Origin: Glandiceps talaboti
Taxonomy: Eukaryota > Hemichordata > Enteropneusta > Spengelidae
Direction of reading: 5' to 3'
Assembly: GCF_964340395.1 (NCBI RefSeq)
Contig: NC_135565.1
Span: forward strand, 6,695,142-6,759,141
Length of the DNA stretch: 64,000 nt
Part shown: positions 1-13,000 of the stretch, piece by piece
How positions within the stretch are numbered: the first letter of the stretch is position 1
How the letters are laid out: each line of letters begins with the position of its first letter
Notes under the pieces: generated by a model
Database searches by the model: none
What the model saw: only the letters and a program-made list of their open reading frames with translations
Told to the model about the DNA's origin: nothing
Position numbers and translations under genes: made by a program

Positions 1-1060
1 GTTTCATTGTAGCTGTAAGTTGTACCGGTAAAAATACGATCATCACATCATGTAGGAAGTACAAAAACATAGAACACGTTGTTTTCTTGCTGAATAAACT
101 CACTGAAATAACAACACGGTCAAATTGCGTCTTCGATTTTGACAGCCACCATTGTTATGATTGAGCTTCACTTAGTTCCGTTGAACGTGGCCGGGCGAAC
201 GCTGACATCCAATTTGTACAGCGTTTTTACAAAGGGAGCTCGTTAATAACCTACCGAATAATTAACTCAGAAACGTAGTTTAAATACTAACTGATCTAAA
301 AATTACTGTTTAGAAAGACTACGCATCCGTACATAAATACGAAATCATGCGACAAAGATTTCAACTTTTCTAATTTACTTGGTACAGTGTAGAGGCCAGC
401 CTTACCCTTATTTATACACATATCATCGTACAACTAATTTTATTGGCTATAATATTAGCTACATTTGAAAGGTCTCACTTGATTAGCTCACCCTTCGCTA
501 TTCCCGTTTTCAAGAGACACCCCGCCAGAATAAAGTGCCACGTAGTACAGCAATGGCGCGAGATCGCCTGTTGGGCGACTTTCCCACCGGGTGTGCTTTT
601 CGAAAACTACACAACATAAGCTTTTATGACACGGAATCATAGAAAATCTACCCTGTTTCCAAACTAATCGTAATTTTATCGCGAATAGACAACCGGAGTT
701 GGTCAAAATAGCAAATTAAAAATCAAATGAATTTTACTATGACCGTGAATTCATATAGCCGGTGGTTTGAATTCTGAGCTCCCTAATATACCTATCGAAA
801 AGTCACTATCCCGTCGGACTACCTGCAATGGGCATTTTAGTAACTTTTACTGGTCCTTACAGAAAGTTACTAGACTTGGGATAGCGGACCAGCGTGTATG
901 TCGAACCCTGATTGACAGACATCAACGTGTACAATGAATTACTTTATATTAGCAATATGATCGTCTGACACAGAAAAAGAGAAAAAAATCATGTTTCTTA
1001 TTCCCAACAATACAGCGTATAAAAGTGTTTTGAAAAGAGGTCATAATCTGATATACACAC
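1..1060. other. Gene-free stretch at window start
   Basis: I see no supported coding exon, RNA gene or tandem repeat here. It lies downstream (in minus-strand sense) of the relic FMO exon at 1061-1187, so decayed copies of later FMO exons would be expected here if the whole gene had been present. I compared it by eye with FMO exon 2 and found no convincing match. Confidence 0.5.
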
Positions 1061-1187
1061 CTAGTTTATCGTGACTCTCATAAGAGACGATGCAGATTGT
1101 CCTAAAAACAACTTTTGCTGGACGTTAAACCAGGAACGGCAGCAGTAATTGCAACACGCCTATACTATTTGCAGTCTCATCTGACAT
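1061..1187 (-). pseudogene. Relic first exon of a third FMO copy
   Basis: Read on the minus strand, this stretch lines up along its whole length with exon 1 of the two intact FMO genes (18823-18952 and 28123-28252). It has the same start codon (1185-1187), near-identical blocks such as CAAAAGTTG and TTATGAGAG, and a GT donor in the same place just after 1061. It is about 127 bp against 130 bp. Small indels break the frame after about nine codons, in-frame stops appear, and the glycine-rich FAD motif is lost. It cannot encode a working FAD-binding segment. I found no later exons of this copy, so it is either the end of a deleted paralogue or a copied fragment. The assignment rests on alignment by eye to the neighbouring genes. 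Confidence 0.75.
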
Positions 1188-2271
1188 TTAGAATGTTAAT
1201 CGACCGTCGACCTGTGACAGGTTATACGAACCCACGCCATATTTCTGCTTGCATATTTATCATACTATGAACCAGAGAAGACAAGCCGAACAGATAAAGT
1301 GATATATGCTAATCGATTTACTCCTATCTCTTTCATCTTGCTGTCTAGATGTTATTCTCTGTGCTATTTTACATTGTTTGACTCAGTACTGCAAGAGAGG
1401 CGACGAATTCTTTACAATTCGCATTGAAAGCTAATACGCACATACAATCCTGTTTGACCTACCCGGTCAGTCGCTTTTCAAGATTTTATCGTTTTCTGTA
1501 TCCTATGACACAGACGGAACATGCGCAGGACTTGACCATTCTTCTTTCCTTCAATGTGTCATGTTTATTCACGTATTTGTTTTTGTTTTTCAATTTGTTT
1601 CTATGACTACGAAATGACAAATTTTGAATGACTGCTGGGAGTACTTCAATCCAATTCAACTAAAATGAAGAGGTGAAAATGGGATGCACCACATTTAAAC
1701 TGGCTTGCTCTTGTAATTTATGGACTCGAGAAGAAAAGAGGATAATTACTTTGGGGTTTTTTTTTGTTCGGCACATAGCCCCATGGCCAGTCACTGATGT
1801 ATGAAGGAATATATATAGCATCATGTCTATTCACAAAACCTGAAGCTGGCATTTTTGTGACAACAAAGTCATCGTTATTCAACCAGGCAGGCAGACAGAC
1901 CGACAAAACAATCTATTTATGGGTCTGCACCCAAAACTTTGCGCCCTTGTCAGCGATCACGATTTCAAAATGTTATTGCACTCATAAAATTAGTAATTTT
2001 GCAAGGGTGTGAAGCGCCTGAACTAAAGTTTTTAATTATATGAGAACACAGAAGTGAGATATAACAATGTATAGTCCTTTATTCAGTCATAAAATCAGCT
2101 GAAAAATACAAAGCTATCAACTATAAGAATAAAGACAACGACCTCCTTAATACTATCTACTACGTCATACTGTCTTACGCATGCTCACATCAGTTCTTTG
2201 TTCTGTGAGCAGTCAACAGAGCAATCTCTAAAACATACTCAATGGCTTGTATAATACTTCAGTGTCCATAA
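1188..2271. other. Gene-free stretch
   Basis: No coding exon, RNA gene or ordered repeat could be supported. The short open frames at 1424-1606 and 1718-2012 have no recognisable motif and look like chance frames in AT-rich DNA. Confidence 0.5.
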
Positions 2272-2455
2272 ACTTCTTAGGAATCCCCCGCAGCACAATC
2301 GACGCCCCGATCTGCCCTTTCCCCCGTCAAAAACGGCCGCCGAACATGCGAGACGAGACAATTTTGAAAGCTTTCGCGGCTACGAGATCTCGGCAAATGT
2401 ATCGCGTGATCAACGACCGGAGCGTCGATTGTGCTGCGGGGGATTCCTAAGAAGT
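2272..2455. mobile_element. 184-bp MITE-like element with perfect 34-bp inverted ends
   Basis: Positions 2272-2305 and 2422-2455 are perfect reverse complements (34 bp, beginning ACTTCTTAGGAATCCCC on the left). The body is visibly more GC-rich than the surrounding AT-rich DNA. It has no transposase, so it is read as a non-autonomous DNA element (MITE) or a foldback. A clear target-site duplication was not seen. The open frame inside (2247-2450) is a by-product of the composition. Confidence 0.7.
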
Positions 2456-2594
2456 GTTGCGGTTAGGAAATGTCAGATTTTCCGTAGGTAGGTCGATATT
2501 TTGGCGAAAATAGGGATTGATACGTGCGATGCAGATCCGCATCGCATCAGCTGATTGGAATTCCTGCACTAGGAATTGTAGCGTTAGGTGCGAG

Positions 2595-2677
2595 TAAACA
2601 CTAAAACTTAAAAAGTCACGAAAACAGACGAAAAAACCCACAAAACCGCAACAAGACGCTACAATTATTGCAGCTAC
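2595..2677. mobile_element. Single arm of the foldback element at 41236-41420
   Basis: This ~80-bp segment is nearly identical to the right arm of the hairpin at 41337-41419, from ACACTAAAACTTAAAAAGTCAC to the end ATTATTGCAGCTAC. Only one arm is present here, so it is a half element or a solo terminal repeat. The shared terminal sequence supports a real mobile family. Confidence 0.7.
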
Positions 2678-3653
2678 ACATCCCGTAGATGTGAGTAATA
2701 CACACGATGAACATATCGTGCACTGGCATGTGAACACAGTGCGTTTACGATGCACTGTAACATTTATTTTACGTCACATACCATTGTGATTGTTTTGTAC
2801 CAATCTGATTAAAATCTGGTGTAGAATTACGTCTCAAATATTTTATTTTAATACCCCGATTTCCTTTGCATCTTGTCGGGCGTTTTCTCTCCTTTATTGA
2901 GTGAGCGTCTCTGAGGGAAGGCGGCGCGGCGGTCATGCAATCACAGTACAGAACAAATATATAAACAGGCGGCAATGTACGTACGAGCATGTACGAGGAA
3001 ATACATGTGAATAAACCAATCGAGCCGTACTCCGGCATCAGATTTTAATCAGATTGCACAAGCTATTTTGGTCTTTGTTTGGATGCAAGTAGAAGCATAA
3101 TGGGACGAAAAATACTAGACAATCAATGTGGCATATGTACCGTCTCCCAATAGTAGTATGAACGTCTGATCAGCTGATTACAGAAGGTCATCACACTTTG
3201 GCGCTTTGTCGCTGGTATCGTGGATGTGTGTATAAATATTATATCGCTCCCACTTAATTCCTTTGTCAACAGAGACAAACATGCCGTAGCCGCGCGCCGA
3301 TGTTTGTCACTGATTCTTAGTTCTTGATGAACAAATGATAGCAGCATAAATAAGTTTTACGGGGGGGGGGGGGGGTCAAGTAAAAACAATACTCCATTCC
3401 ATTGTTTCGGAAAAAGCCCACCAACAGAACTAGAAATATTAATCAAGCTCTGAACGTCGAGAGAACAGTTATCTTTGAATGCAATGATCATTATAAATAT
3501 ATATCATTTCAAATCGTTAGGTTACATTCTTACTTGTGTAATACAAATAACTCAGTAATAATTAAGTACAAGAAGGGTATGACTTTTCAACTAATCTCAC
3601 AAAATGAGTGAGCTTTTCATTAACATTCCACACATTTTGGTACATATATCCTT
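2678..3653. other. Gene-free stretch with a G-run
   Basis: No supported gene. A run of about 15 G lies at 3361-3375. The minus-strand frames at 2769-3038 and 3123-3347 show no domain or splice support. Confidence 0.4.
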
Positions 3654-4096
3654 ATTAGTCCCCGCGGACGAAGTCCGGAACGGGGACTTATGGATTGGGT
3701 TCCGTCTGTCCGTCCGTCCGTCCGTGCGTCCGTCCGTCCGTCCGTCCGTCCGCAGCTGTTTCTTGGAGATGCCTGGACCGATTTTTTTCAAACTTGGTAC
3801 AGGGGCAACATGCTATGGCATACATATGCACGTCAATTTGTTTTATGATACGATCCAATATGGCCGCCTAGCAACCATTTTGTTTGCGAATTTTCCCTGT
3901 CTAAAGCCATAACTCAGACATGCTTTAACAGATCTCATTCAAAGTTGGCATTAGGACAGTGTTCTATGACATACATGTGCATATTCATATCTAAATCTGT
4001 TTGTTTTAGGTTCACAAATGTTGTTGCGTGATCAGAGTAGTGATAATTCCTTAAAACCCAATTATAGCGGGGCTATGTCATTCTCAATGACTTGAC

Positions 4097-4097
<1 letters not shown>
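3654..4097. repeat. Dispersed repeat opening with a nested hairpin
   Basis: The left end folds as a nested hairpin: GTCCCCG pairs with CGGGGAC, and inside it CGGAC pairs with GTCCG (about 3659-3688). A (TCCG)n tract follows at 3704-3752, then about 340 bp without coding capacity. It ends in a second (TA)n microsatellite. The layout resembles dispersed repeats I associate with marine invertebrate genomes. That family link is memory-based inference, and only one copy is in this window. Confidence 0.5.

Positions 4098-4181
<84 letters not shown>
4098..4181. repeat. (TA)n microsatellite
   Basis: An uninterrupted run of about 40 TA units directly abuts the dispersed repeat on its left. Confidence 0.97.
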
Positions 4182-4183
<2 letters not shown>

Positions 4184-4490
4184 TTATTCATTTATTATCT
4201 CTTCTTGTTGCAGGTCCATTTACTATGATGTACTATGATTGCGTCAAAAACTGGCAAATGTGTCAAAACAAAGGGACACTTAGAAAATTGAACAAGAACC
4301 GAAAGCATTGCCAAGACATTGGAGATCATTGTTACTGTATAGTTCATTGTATAATAGATTTAGTGAGACACTGAATGATTCACTGTATAGCAGTTAGTGA
4401 GCGTTTGAATAGTTCACTGTATAACAGAGTTAGTGAGATTTTTGAATAGTTCACTGTAAAACTTGTAATAAAGTGCATGGTGCACACATT

Positions 4491-5765
4491 CATAATAATA
4501 ATAATAATAATAATATTTATTTCTTTAAAAAACGCTTTACATGTAAAACAAAACATCTCAAAGCGCTTCACACAACTTTGTAAAAAAAGAATTAAAAAAC
4601 CATCAATAAAATACTTTCATTCAATAAAAAGGTGTGTCTTAAGATTTGATTTAAAAACATCAATATTTATGCTAAGACGGAGTGAAACTGGTAGCTGATT
4701 CCAGAGACGCGGAGCACACACCGAAAAAGCCCTGTCTCCATAAAAAACCGTGTTGGCAATTGGCTGGCGAAGTGTATGAGCACCTTCGGTAGAGGAACGA
4801 AGGGTACGACCAGAAGAACGGATTTCTAGCAGTTCTCTGAGATAAACAGGGGACATGTTACTTAAAACCTTGTATGTTAAACATAGAATTTTGAACTTTA
4901 TCCGTTTTTGTATGGGCAGCCAATGTAAATTATGAAGTACTGGTGTAATATGGTCTGTTCTGGGTGTTTTCATGACTAGGCGTGCAGCAGCATTCTGAAT
5001 TGACTGGAGCTTATGGATTTGATAATCTGGCAGGCCATAAAGTAGAGAATTACAGTAGTCAAGACGAGATGTAACGAACGCATGCACTAATTTTTCTGTG
5101 GACTGTTGATCTAAAAGATTACGGATTTTTCCTATTTTCCAAAGAGCAAAGGACGCTGACTTACATATACTAGCAATGTGAGATGTCATTGTCATTGATG
5201 CATCAAGTGTGACACCAAGGTCTCGAACAATCGAAGAAGAATGAACTATGGCACTCCCAACTTGTATGTCGCACTCCCGTGGCCCGTCCCCATTTCCAAA
5301 CTTCGAGGAGAATTTTATCACCTCTGTCTTGCCATCATTAAGTGCAAGCATGTTGTTAGCCATCCACTGACGAATTTCGTAAATACATCCCTCAATTTGT
5401 TCACTTGGGACGCAACCACCGGGGCACACGACATACAGTTGGGAGTCATCAGCGTAGAACATACTTTCTAAACAGTGTTTACTGATGATGTCCTCCAGGG
5501 GCGCTGTATAAAGACTAAATAATACTGGTCCAAGGACAGAACCCTGGGGGACCCCACAATCAAGTGATTGTGCTTCCGACACCACCGAACCAATACGTAC
5601 TTTCATTGTTCTGTTCTGTAAATATGAGGTTATCCAGTCTAATACTGTACCTTGAATGCCAAACCTATGGCGGAGTCTGTGTATCAGAATGTTATGGTCG
5701 ATGGTGTCGAAAGCAGCTGATAGGTCAAGTAGAATCAAAATAACGTCCTCCCGCCGATTCATACT
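4491..5765 (-). mobile_element. 5'-truncated non-LTR retrotransposon (CR1/L2-like LINE)
   Basis: The minus strand carries the 3' part of a LINE. It begins inside the reverse-transcriptase palm, runs to a stop at 4617, has a short 3' UTR containing an AAGCG-rich segment, and ends in an (ATT)n tail at about 4491-4516. A simple-repeat tail instead of poly(A), and the RT style, are typical of the CR1/L2 group. The 5' edge near 5765 is estimated from where RT-like residues begin. Truncation at the 5' end is the usual result of incomplete target-primed reverse transcription. Confidence 0.85.
4617..5765 (-). pseudogene. Reverse transcriptase, C-terminal part (truncated LINE ORF2)
   Basis: This is an uninterrupted frame of about 380 codons. 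It contains the RT core: LDLSAAFDTIDH (first catalytic Asp), GVPQGSVLGPVLF (motif B) and FYADDSQLY (the catalytic YADD box). After it comes the conserved LINE tail with LHWLPIQKRIKFK and APRLWNQLP. The finger region, endonuclease and ORF1 are absent, so the copy cannot move by itself. The intact frame and clean catalytic residues suggest a fairly recent insertion. Residues upstream of the palm in the same frame (5766-5819) look like flanking DNA read through by chance. Confidence 0.88.
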
Positions 5766-7614
5766 ATATATTACAGTTTTATGGCAAACAAATCCCTGTA
5801 TTATGCTTCCTCGGAACACCTACACATTTTACATCCATTACATTCCAATTGCTGACACATGACTCTACTATATTAAAACATGCCCAAACAGAAATGGTGT
5901 ATGGAAAGTTGGGATATCTATAGATTTCAATATACTGCTTTGGAAATTACTTAGATTTTCACAAGCTCATCAACACATTCAAATCTGAACAGTTGTCTTA
6001 AAATTATCACTTATTTTGGAGAACCCTAATGAAAATGGTGAGAACAAGCATTACAATAGCCATGGCTAAAAAGTGCAGGAGTTAATACTAAATTTCCATC
6101 AGGGATGACAAAGGGAAGCAGTTGCATTTGACATGGTATGACGCCCTCCGGTGGCGAGATTGAGAGAATACAGAATAGTCCCCATGATGACAGTGCTTGA
6201 ATAACGCGTATATCATTGAATAAAGATACATGCACTCCCGATGTAATTTTCGTACTTGAATTTCACTACTTCAGTTACTTTGCGTAATAGTCAACTGAAC
6301 TACGTCAAAGACAGTGCATTAGAGTTGAACGTGCTTCTCACGGAATAGATTTGGCTTGATACAATTTTAAATACAGATATAAAACACAGTACACTTTTGC
6401 CACGTCATTGCAGTGCTTACCTTCCGTAACTTTTCAAATTTCCAAGCAATCCCTTCTTCATAGAAAATTCGGCTATCGTCGTTTACAAATTTGATACCTG
6501 GCCAGATTATTAAGTATAACTAGAACAGACGTGACTAGGTGTACTGATCCTAAAGTACAGGGACTCAAGATGACGATCGTATTTTAAGTTGGCACAATTT
6601 GTCATAGTCTTGTTTGCATACGGAAAGTCGTCCGGTGTTGTACGAAACGCGGGTACCGTCTGCAGCAATAAATTTGTCCGAGCATTGATTTTGCTTATAT
6701 ATTAACTTTCATTTATGACAATATACATGAATAACATTACATTAATGTTATTGTTCAAACGTTACAAAGTTCCATTCACGAAGGCTATATTGACAATAAT
6801 TAGTAAAACAGGGAGAGTCCCGCACAAAACATCATGTATATATTGTCCCGCATCTAGCCACGGGTAACAGGACAACTGCCCCCCGGACAATTGCCCCCGA
6901 AGGACAACTGCCCCCGAAAAAAATCTAGTATTACAGATGAACGGGTTTGTCATTCATTAATAAGTCATCATTTTTACACTCAACTATTTCAATTCAAAGT
7001 CCTTTGTTTCAGAGCACTTTTCTCATCATCCGGGCACTTTTCTCATTTCTCATCCACAGCAGCACTATTACTATATTAGCTCCTATCTGTTTAAAAAGCA
7101 GCTAACCGTGGTTTGCGATAATCAACGTTTCACACTAGTCTTATACCGCTGTACTTTATTAATCGTTTCTGACATGTTAAACACGGTCGCCATAATTAAA
7201 TGACATTAGCTACATCAAGGCATGACTTCGTGGAGCAATTGGTGTTTAACTACCACTAAAAACTCATCTAATCACAACGGTGTATATCTAGACACTTGAG
7301 GGATATTGTTTCACTACTTAGTCAACAAAAACTGAAAAACTTTACCAGTGGCATTTGTCTGTGCATTGACTACTGAAAGACAGGCAACGAATTAATTTCA
7401 GTTTACCTTCACCTCTGACAAGAGAGTCTTCACTAATCACAGGAGATGAGCTGATAGAAATCAAGAGGGACCTGTCCGGTAAAATGTGACCTTTCCTCAA
7501 CTCCATTTTACTAAAATTCGACCCTCCCTCAATTTATATCGATCACTTTAATAAGAAGTTAGAATGTCATCCAGCCAATCTGTCTGTGTGTTCAAGTCAG
7601 CCAGTCCGTCAGCC
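5766..7614. other. Gene-free stretch
   Basis: No coding exon, RNA gene or element was supported. A segment near 7100-7120 (CCGTGGTTTGCGATAATC) resembles the terminal sequence of the short element at 52000-52100 and may be a stray end of that family. Short frames here lack any domain. Confidence 0.4.
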
Positions 7615-7830
7615 AATCAATCAATGAATGAGTGAGTGAGTGAGTGAGTGAGTGACGAACGAACAAACAAACGAGTGAGCTAGTCAGTCCACTGGATGAG
7701 TGGGTAGATGGATTGGTGGGTGAGTAAATGGATGGATGAGTGAATAAGTTAGTGAGGTAGCAGTGTATTATCACGAATGACTGACTGAATGAATCAATAA
7801 ATGAAATGTTCACGAGAGGATAGTGGAATG
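7615..7830. repeat. Degenerate (GTGA/GAAT)n tetranucleotide tract
   Basis: A clean core of (GTGA) units at about 7630-7656 grades into imperfect GTGAATGGATGAGTGA-like repeats. The minus-strand frame with a Ser/Thr/Leu-rich product is a translation of this repeat. Confidence 0.85.
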
Positions 7831-8154
7831 AATGGATTAGTTCATAATCTAGACTGTCCGTCAGGTAGTTAAGATGTTGACATCATCCATCCTGGATTAA
7901 AATCCGAACATGTAATTTGGAAAATCAACAATGTAAACAAAGGCCAAGTGCGATATAAAGCTTAATGAAGTAGCAATTATTATGAGTCAATTGTATACTT
8001 AATGTGATTTGGGGTTTTGGAAAATGGACATGCGAGTGCGAAATTGCATTTATTCTGGCTATACTGATTATTTTGAGTTTATTTGTCAACTATTCAGAAG
8101 CGTTAATCAAAGCAACCAATGGCCCATTGCTTAAAATTACACTTGTATGATTAG

Positions 8155-8385
8155 GATTATTATGATTATGATTATTGTATTGAGTATGATTATGATTATA
8201 ATGTTATGATTATTATTATTATTATTATGATCATGATCATGATTATGATTATTATGATTATGATTTTGATTATCATAATTTTGATTGTTATTATTATTAT
8301 TATTATGAATATTATTGTTATGATTATTATAAAATGGTTATGATTATGATTATTATATTATGATTATGATTATGATTATGTTAAA
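8155..8385. repeat. (ATT/ATG)n AT-rich trinucleotide and hexanucleotide tract
   Basis: About 230 bp of mixed ATTATT and GATTAT units, made almost only of A, T and isolated G. No gene. The surrounding 7831-9110 holds nothing else I can name except a C-run at 8881-8890. Confidence 0.85.
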
Positions 8386-9109
8386 ATCTAGGCGTGAGAA
8401 ACTTGTTTGGCAGAGCTAGGTTAAGGTTCATCCACAACAAAAGAATAATCTCATCTGATACTTATTAAGGTAGAACTAATGTGATGACGAGGGACTGAAA
8501 CACAGTCCTTTAAATGTGTCAATATCTGTAGAATACTGTGACTAGTATCACCTATAATCTGTTTATCATTAGATCTACATGTTACAGTACTTTCACTGTT
8601 TTATGACCAAAAGTACTTATATATGTCATATATAATAATTCAATTATCAAACTCGTTAAAATTAAAAGCTACATCAACAAGCAGTATGTAGGATACATGT
8701 GCTTTGTTTTCAACAATGTACCAACCAAATTAGATGGAATTTACAGCTTGCATTCGTAGGATATTTTCCAATTACGAAAAACCCACATCGACTGTGCAAC
8801 GACAAAGTAATTGATAAAACTGAAAGCTAACTAGTTGTATAGAACACTTCCGCAAAACGAGTCACTACACAATGAAACACCCCCCCCCCCTCCACCACTG
8901 AGTCCTTCCCTAAACATTTTGAAAATGTGGCCTTCCATAACACCAAATTTGTAAAAACTGACCCATCATATACTCAATGCCCACTTAGTAAGTACATATA
9001 CTAATTAAGTGCTCCCTAAGCTAGTTGGAAATCACTCTGGATAGTAAGTATCAGTACTGTACTGTATCACAGTCATTTCCTCGTGTCCTAATAAAACTTG
9101 GTATGATTT

Positions 9110-9110
<1 letters not shown>

Positions 9111-9164
<54 letters not shown>
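9111..9164. repeat. (AC)n microsatellite
   Basis: A perfect run of about 27 AC units. Confidence 0.97.
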
Positions 9165-9167
<3 letters not shown>

Positions 9168-9289
9168 TAGTCGCCCTATGTCAGGAAACGCAAAAACTGT
9201 ACCGTGTCAAATAACTTTTAATAAACCCTTATTGGAAACATAGACAAATTATTATTATTAGTTTTACTACAAAAACAATAATGTGTTAT

Positions 9290-9410
9290 AATACAGTAGG
9301 CCGGGTATTTGATAAGATTGTAATAATTACAAGTTTGCAGGTTATAGGTTCGAGCAATGAGCACAAAGTGGGAAAGCGCTATATAAAAACAAATATTATT
9401 AACATTATTA
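9290..9410 (+). mobile_element. Possible SINE with a LINE-like tail
   Basis: A box-B-like sequence (GGTTCGAGCAA, about 9347-9357) is followed by GGGAAAGCGCTATATAAA and an ATTATT-rich tail. That tail resembles the 3' end of the LINE at 4491-5765, as expected if a SINE borrows the LINE machinery. A box A match upstream is weak, and there is only one copy in the window. Confidence 0.35.
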
Positions 9411-10055
9411 TAAGTCAACCTCTGTTGACCCAGATGTACCAACCAATAGAAATCTTCCTAGGTCACCAAGAAATAAGCTGTTGTTGAATGGTGTTGACTC
9501 CGACCGTTTCTGATCACCCTTATGCACTAACAATGATTGGCAAAGCTTGCATAAGTGAACATTTTGAACCTACCAATGCGTGGCTTCTAAATCAGTTAGA
9601 GTTCAACAACTTACATCTGTATGAATAAGTTTCATTCCACCTCAACTTTTCCATAACATTGTCTCTCTTACCGAACGCAACTATTATGTCTACTTACTAA
9701 GGCTTTTGCAAAACTTGTAAATATCTAGCCTACGTGTGTAATAAGACCTAGTGTGTGCCATGTGGCTCCGAAGGTTGCCGAACAAATCCGAAAGAAGAGA
9801 GTACTTGGGGCGTACAGTGTAAACGACCTTTGAGGTGCAAAAGCGACCTTTGGTTATTTGTATTATCAAAAGAATGCCCGACGGACTAGCAGCTAAATAA
9901 TAGTGAATATCTAGAAATATCAATATAAGAAAAACAACAAAAGTATCAAAGTTGCCACGTTGATCAGTACGTAAATTCGTTACTATAGTCAAGCCATGAT
10001 AAATTCTAGATTTTGTGTAGTCTAAGTGTGAACATATGCATTGCATACTAGCATA

Positions 10056-13000
10056 TCACTTTGTCTCACTGTCTCGATAACGTCTTGTAGGATACTTGGT
10101 ATTCTCCCAGACATTCAGGATTGCATCCCTTGCACCAGACCATGCACCAGGACCTTGTAAACGGTACCAATAAGGAACCATTGGACCATACTCAAATGCA
10201 TATGCCAGTTTTGGATCAGAGAACAATAATTTCCATAAGTTTGGCTTTACACCAAGTAACTCGGCGATTTCTTCTTCGTAAGTGTAAGGCATCACCTATC
10301 GAAAGTTAAGACACATTTTAATGAAATAAAAATGCACATGTACGATACAATAGCAGCAGTCGACAATACTTTTACATGGAAGTTTAGTTGTCTTGGAAGT
10401 TTCATATGTCGATGTTGGGATCGTCCATACTGATGAGTGAATGTGATTGAACCCAATGCCATTTACCTCATTTAACATCCGGTTTTGTTTTGTTTTTAAA
10501 ACAAAGGAAATTCATAAAATATCCTTCTCCTTAATTACCTGAAACAGACCGTCGTTAGGCTAGACAAAAGATCCCAACTAATATTGCTACATTAATTGTA
10601 TAGCGTAGCTCGATATAAATCGAACTCAACACTCTACATTAAAAAGAAATACTTTTTAAAGGTGGGGATCACTTAAAGTTAAAGCAACCAAAACAGTTCT
10701 TCAGATTGGTAAGTCAAATAACTTGCACGGGTTATACCAGACAAGCAGTTTAACAAACAAAGAAAAAACTCACGAAAATTATCATGTCACGAAACCTACC
10801 GATTTTGGCATGATTTTGGTCTAGCCAAATAATAAATATGACAACATTAGTACTATTTTGTAGAGCCAGATGACATTCAATTTCGGCTTCACAGTTTTTA
10901 TTACAAATGCTAAAACAAACAAAAAACAAACAAACCAAACGACACGACAACAACAAAAACATACAAAAAGTATACATTCTTGGAAAAGTATACTTACGAA
11001 TACGTAATGTGTCCCGATGTATCTTGGGTTCTGTTCAATATCTTCCATCATACGTCTTTTTTCAGGTAACACTGCTTTCTCCGTGAAGACCCTGCTGGCC
11101 CATCTTGATTGAATTTCCAACGCTGGCCATGCTGCTGCAGATAATGACATAAGGCCAACCATAGCCAACCTTTCTGGATTCTCTAGTTGTACCGGAAACA
11201 CATACTTGTACAAGTTGACTTGATCAGAATCACCTAGAAAAATGAATGATGTAATTCGGCAATATTTTTTTAAAATTCATTTCCCCTAAAACAAGTCTTT
11301 GTTGAAGACATACTTCGAACATTTCAACTTACTGATTCATATTCTCATTTTTATGATGAGGATAGCCACAACTCTAAAGTTATAATGAAGGTCAACAAAC
11401 AAAGTGATATGCATATGTAAATTAGTACTGTAACTGACATTTGTGCCAGGTTTGGTTGAAATTGGTCTGTGAATGTCAGAGGTGTCCACTTTGAATATTG
11501 TGTGTTGTTTTACCTTGCACATGGAGATTTAATGACCGGTCAGTTTCTTTGGCGGGGGGTGGATTGGTGGGGGGGGGGGTCACCCTGTTTATGAAATTGG
11601 CAAGGGGGGTCATGCTCTTTTGAAAATTGTGGATAGGGGGTCATTGTGTTTTGGATTGTGATGGAAGAAAAAAATCCTTTTCTACAATGGCATATAGCCT
11701 TGTCTGAAATGTGGTACATGTAAACATTTGTTCGTGTCCCTGTTTCTTACATGAATAATATTACTTATTAGTTCAAACATAACTATACATATAGATATAC
11801 ATGGATTACCTAGCTACCACACTAGTTACAGAACATGTCATGTAAATTTGGCTGTTTTACAATCATTGCTTCACTTATATTGCACTTTGGGGCAAAAGTG
11901 AATGTGAAGGTTTCGTAATGGTAATCTTCATAGATAGTTTATTAATGAAGGTATTAATACACTTTCTATTTTGGATACTACTTTCTATTTTGGATACTAC
12001 ATGTTATTGACACTACAAATCACCACATCTCATCAGATTCCAGTTTCTATTATACACTAGGTATGACCACCTAAAGTTCTCTAACATACCGGTGGCTTTA
12101 CTATACATGCAATATTAATGCCCCTACACCAATGTTATGGGCCCATATTTATGTGACATGGAAAACTCATTTAAAACTTACATTTACGTTAGCTTTCCGA
12201 AACTTGGAAATATTACCTCAAAGGCTATGAATAACCCAACCATTGCCTTAATAGTAGCACAAACACTCCAGATCTGCCAGGGGAAAATCACCAAGGACTC
12301 CCTCACCCCCAGAGGTCACTCATGCATTCAACCAACAATCAGATGCACCAACCTTTTTACTGTCTTAATGGTATTAAACTTTTCTTAAATATTTTCATCA
12401 TATTCTAATTTGTCTTTTAAAGATGTGAAATGTTTGCCAAGATAGTCTAAAATTGCCTTAAACTCTAAATCTCCCTACCAATGATACTACTATTAGATGT
12501 GCTGACCTTTACTATAAGGATGCCATTTAACTTTTTAAGAACATATTTCAACCCTTAGTGTAAGTTATAAAAATAGTTTCTGATACTTGTAAAGCATGGA
12601 CTTGAAAGGGTCTAAATTGCCTACAAATTGGCTTTAAGAGTAAAAATCCTCCAGGGCATCTAGGGGGAGACCCCATCGGACCCCCCCCCCCCACATTTGG
12701 TGGACATATCCCAGTCTCAAGCTCTCCCCCTACCTTTTACTGTCAAGATGCTATCAAACTATATTTCAAAAATATTTCAACCCTATGTAATTGCTTTTTA
12801 CATGTTGGTGCTGTCTTGTAAAGCTTGGAAATAATTGTCTGAAAGTGTCTGAATAGTCTTAAAATTGACTTTTAAGAGTAAAAATCCTCCAGGGCTTCTA
12901 GGGGTGAACCATCGGACCCACCCATGAGAGGTACGTGTACATATTCCCTTCTCAAGCTTTCCCCCTACCTTTCACTGACAAGATGTTATCAAACTGCTTT

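Noticed and set aside
2247-2755. Frames on both strands in the 2.2-2.8 kb area
   Set aside because: They run across the MITE at 2272-2455 and the foldback arm at 2595-2677; no protein similarity seen.
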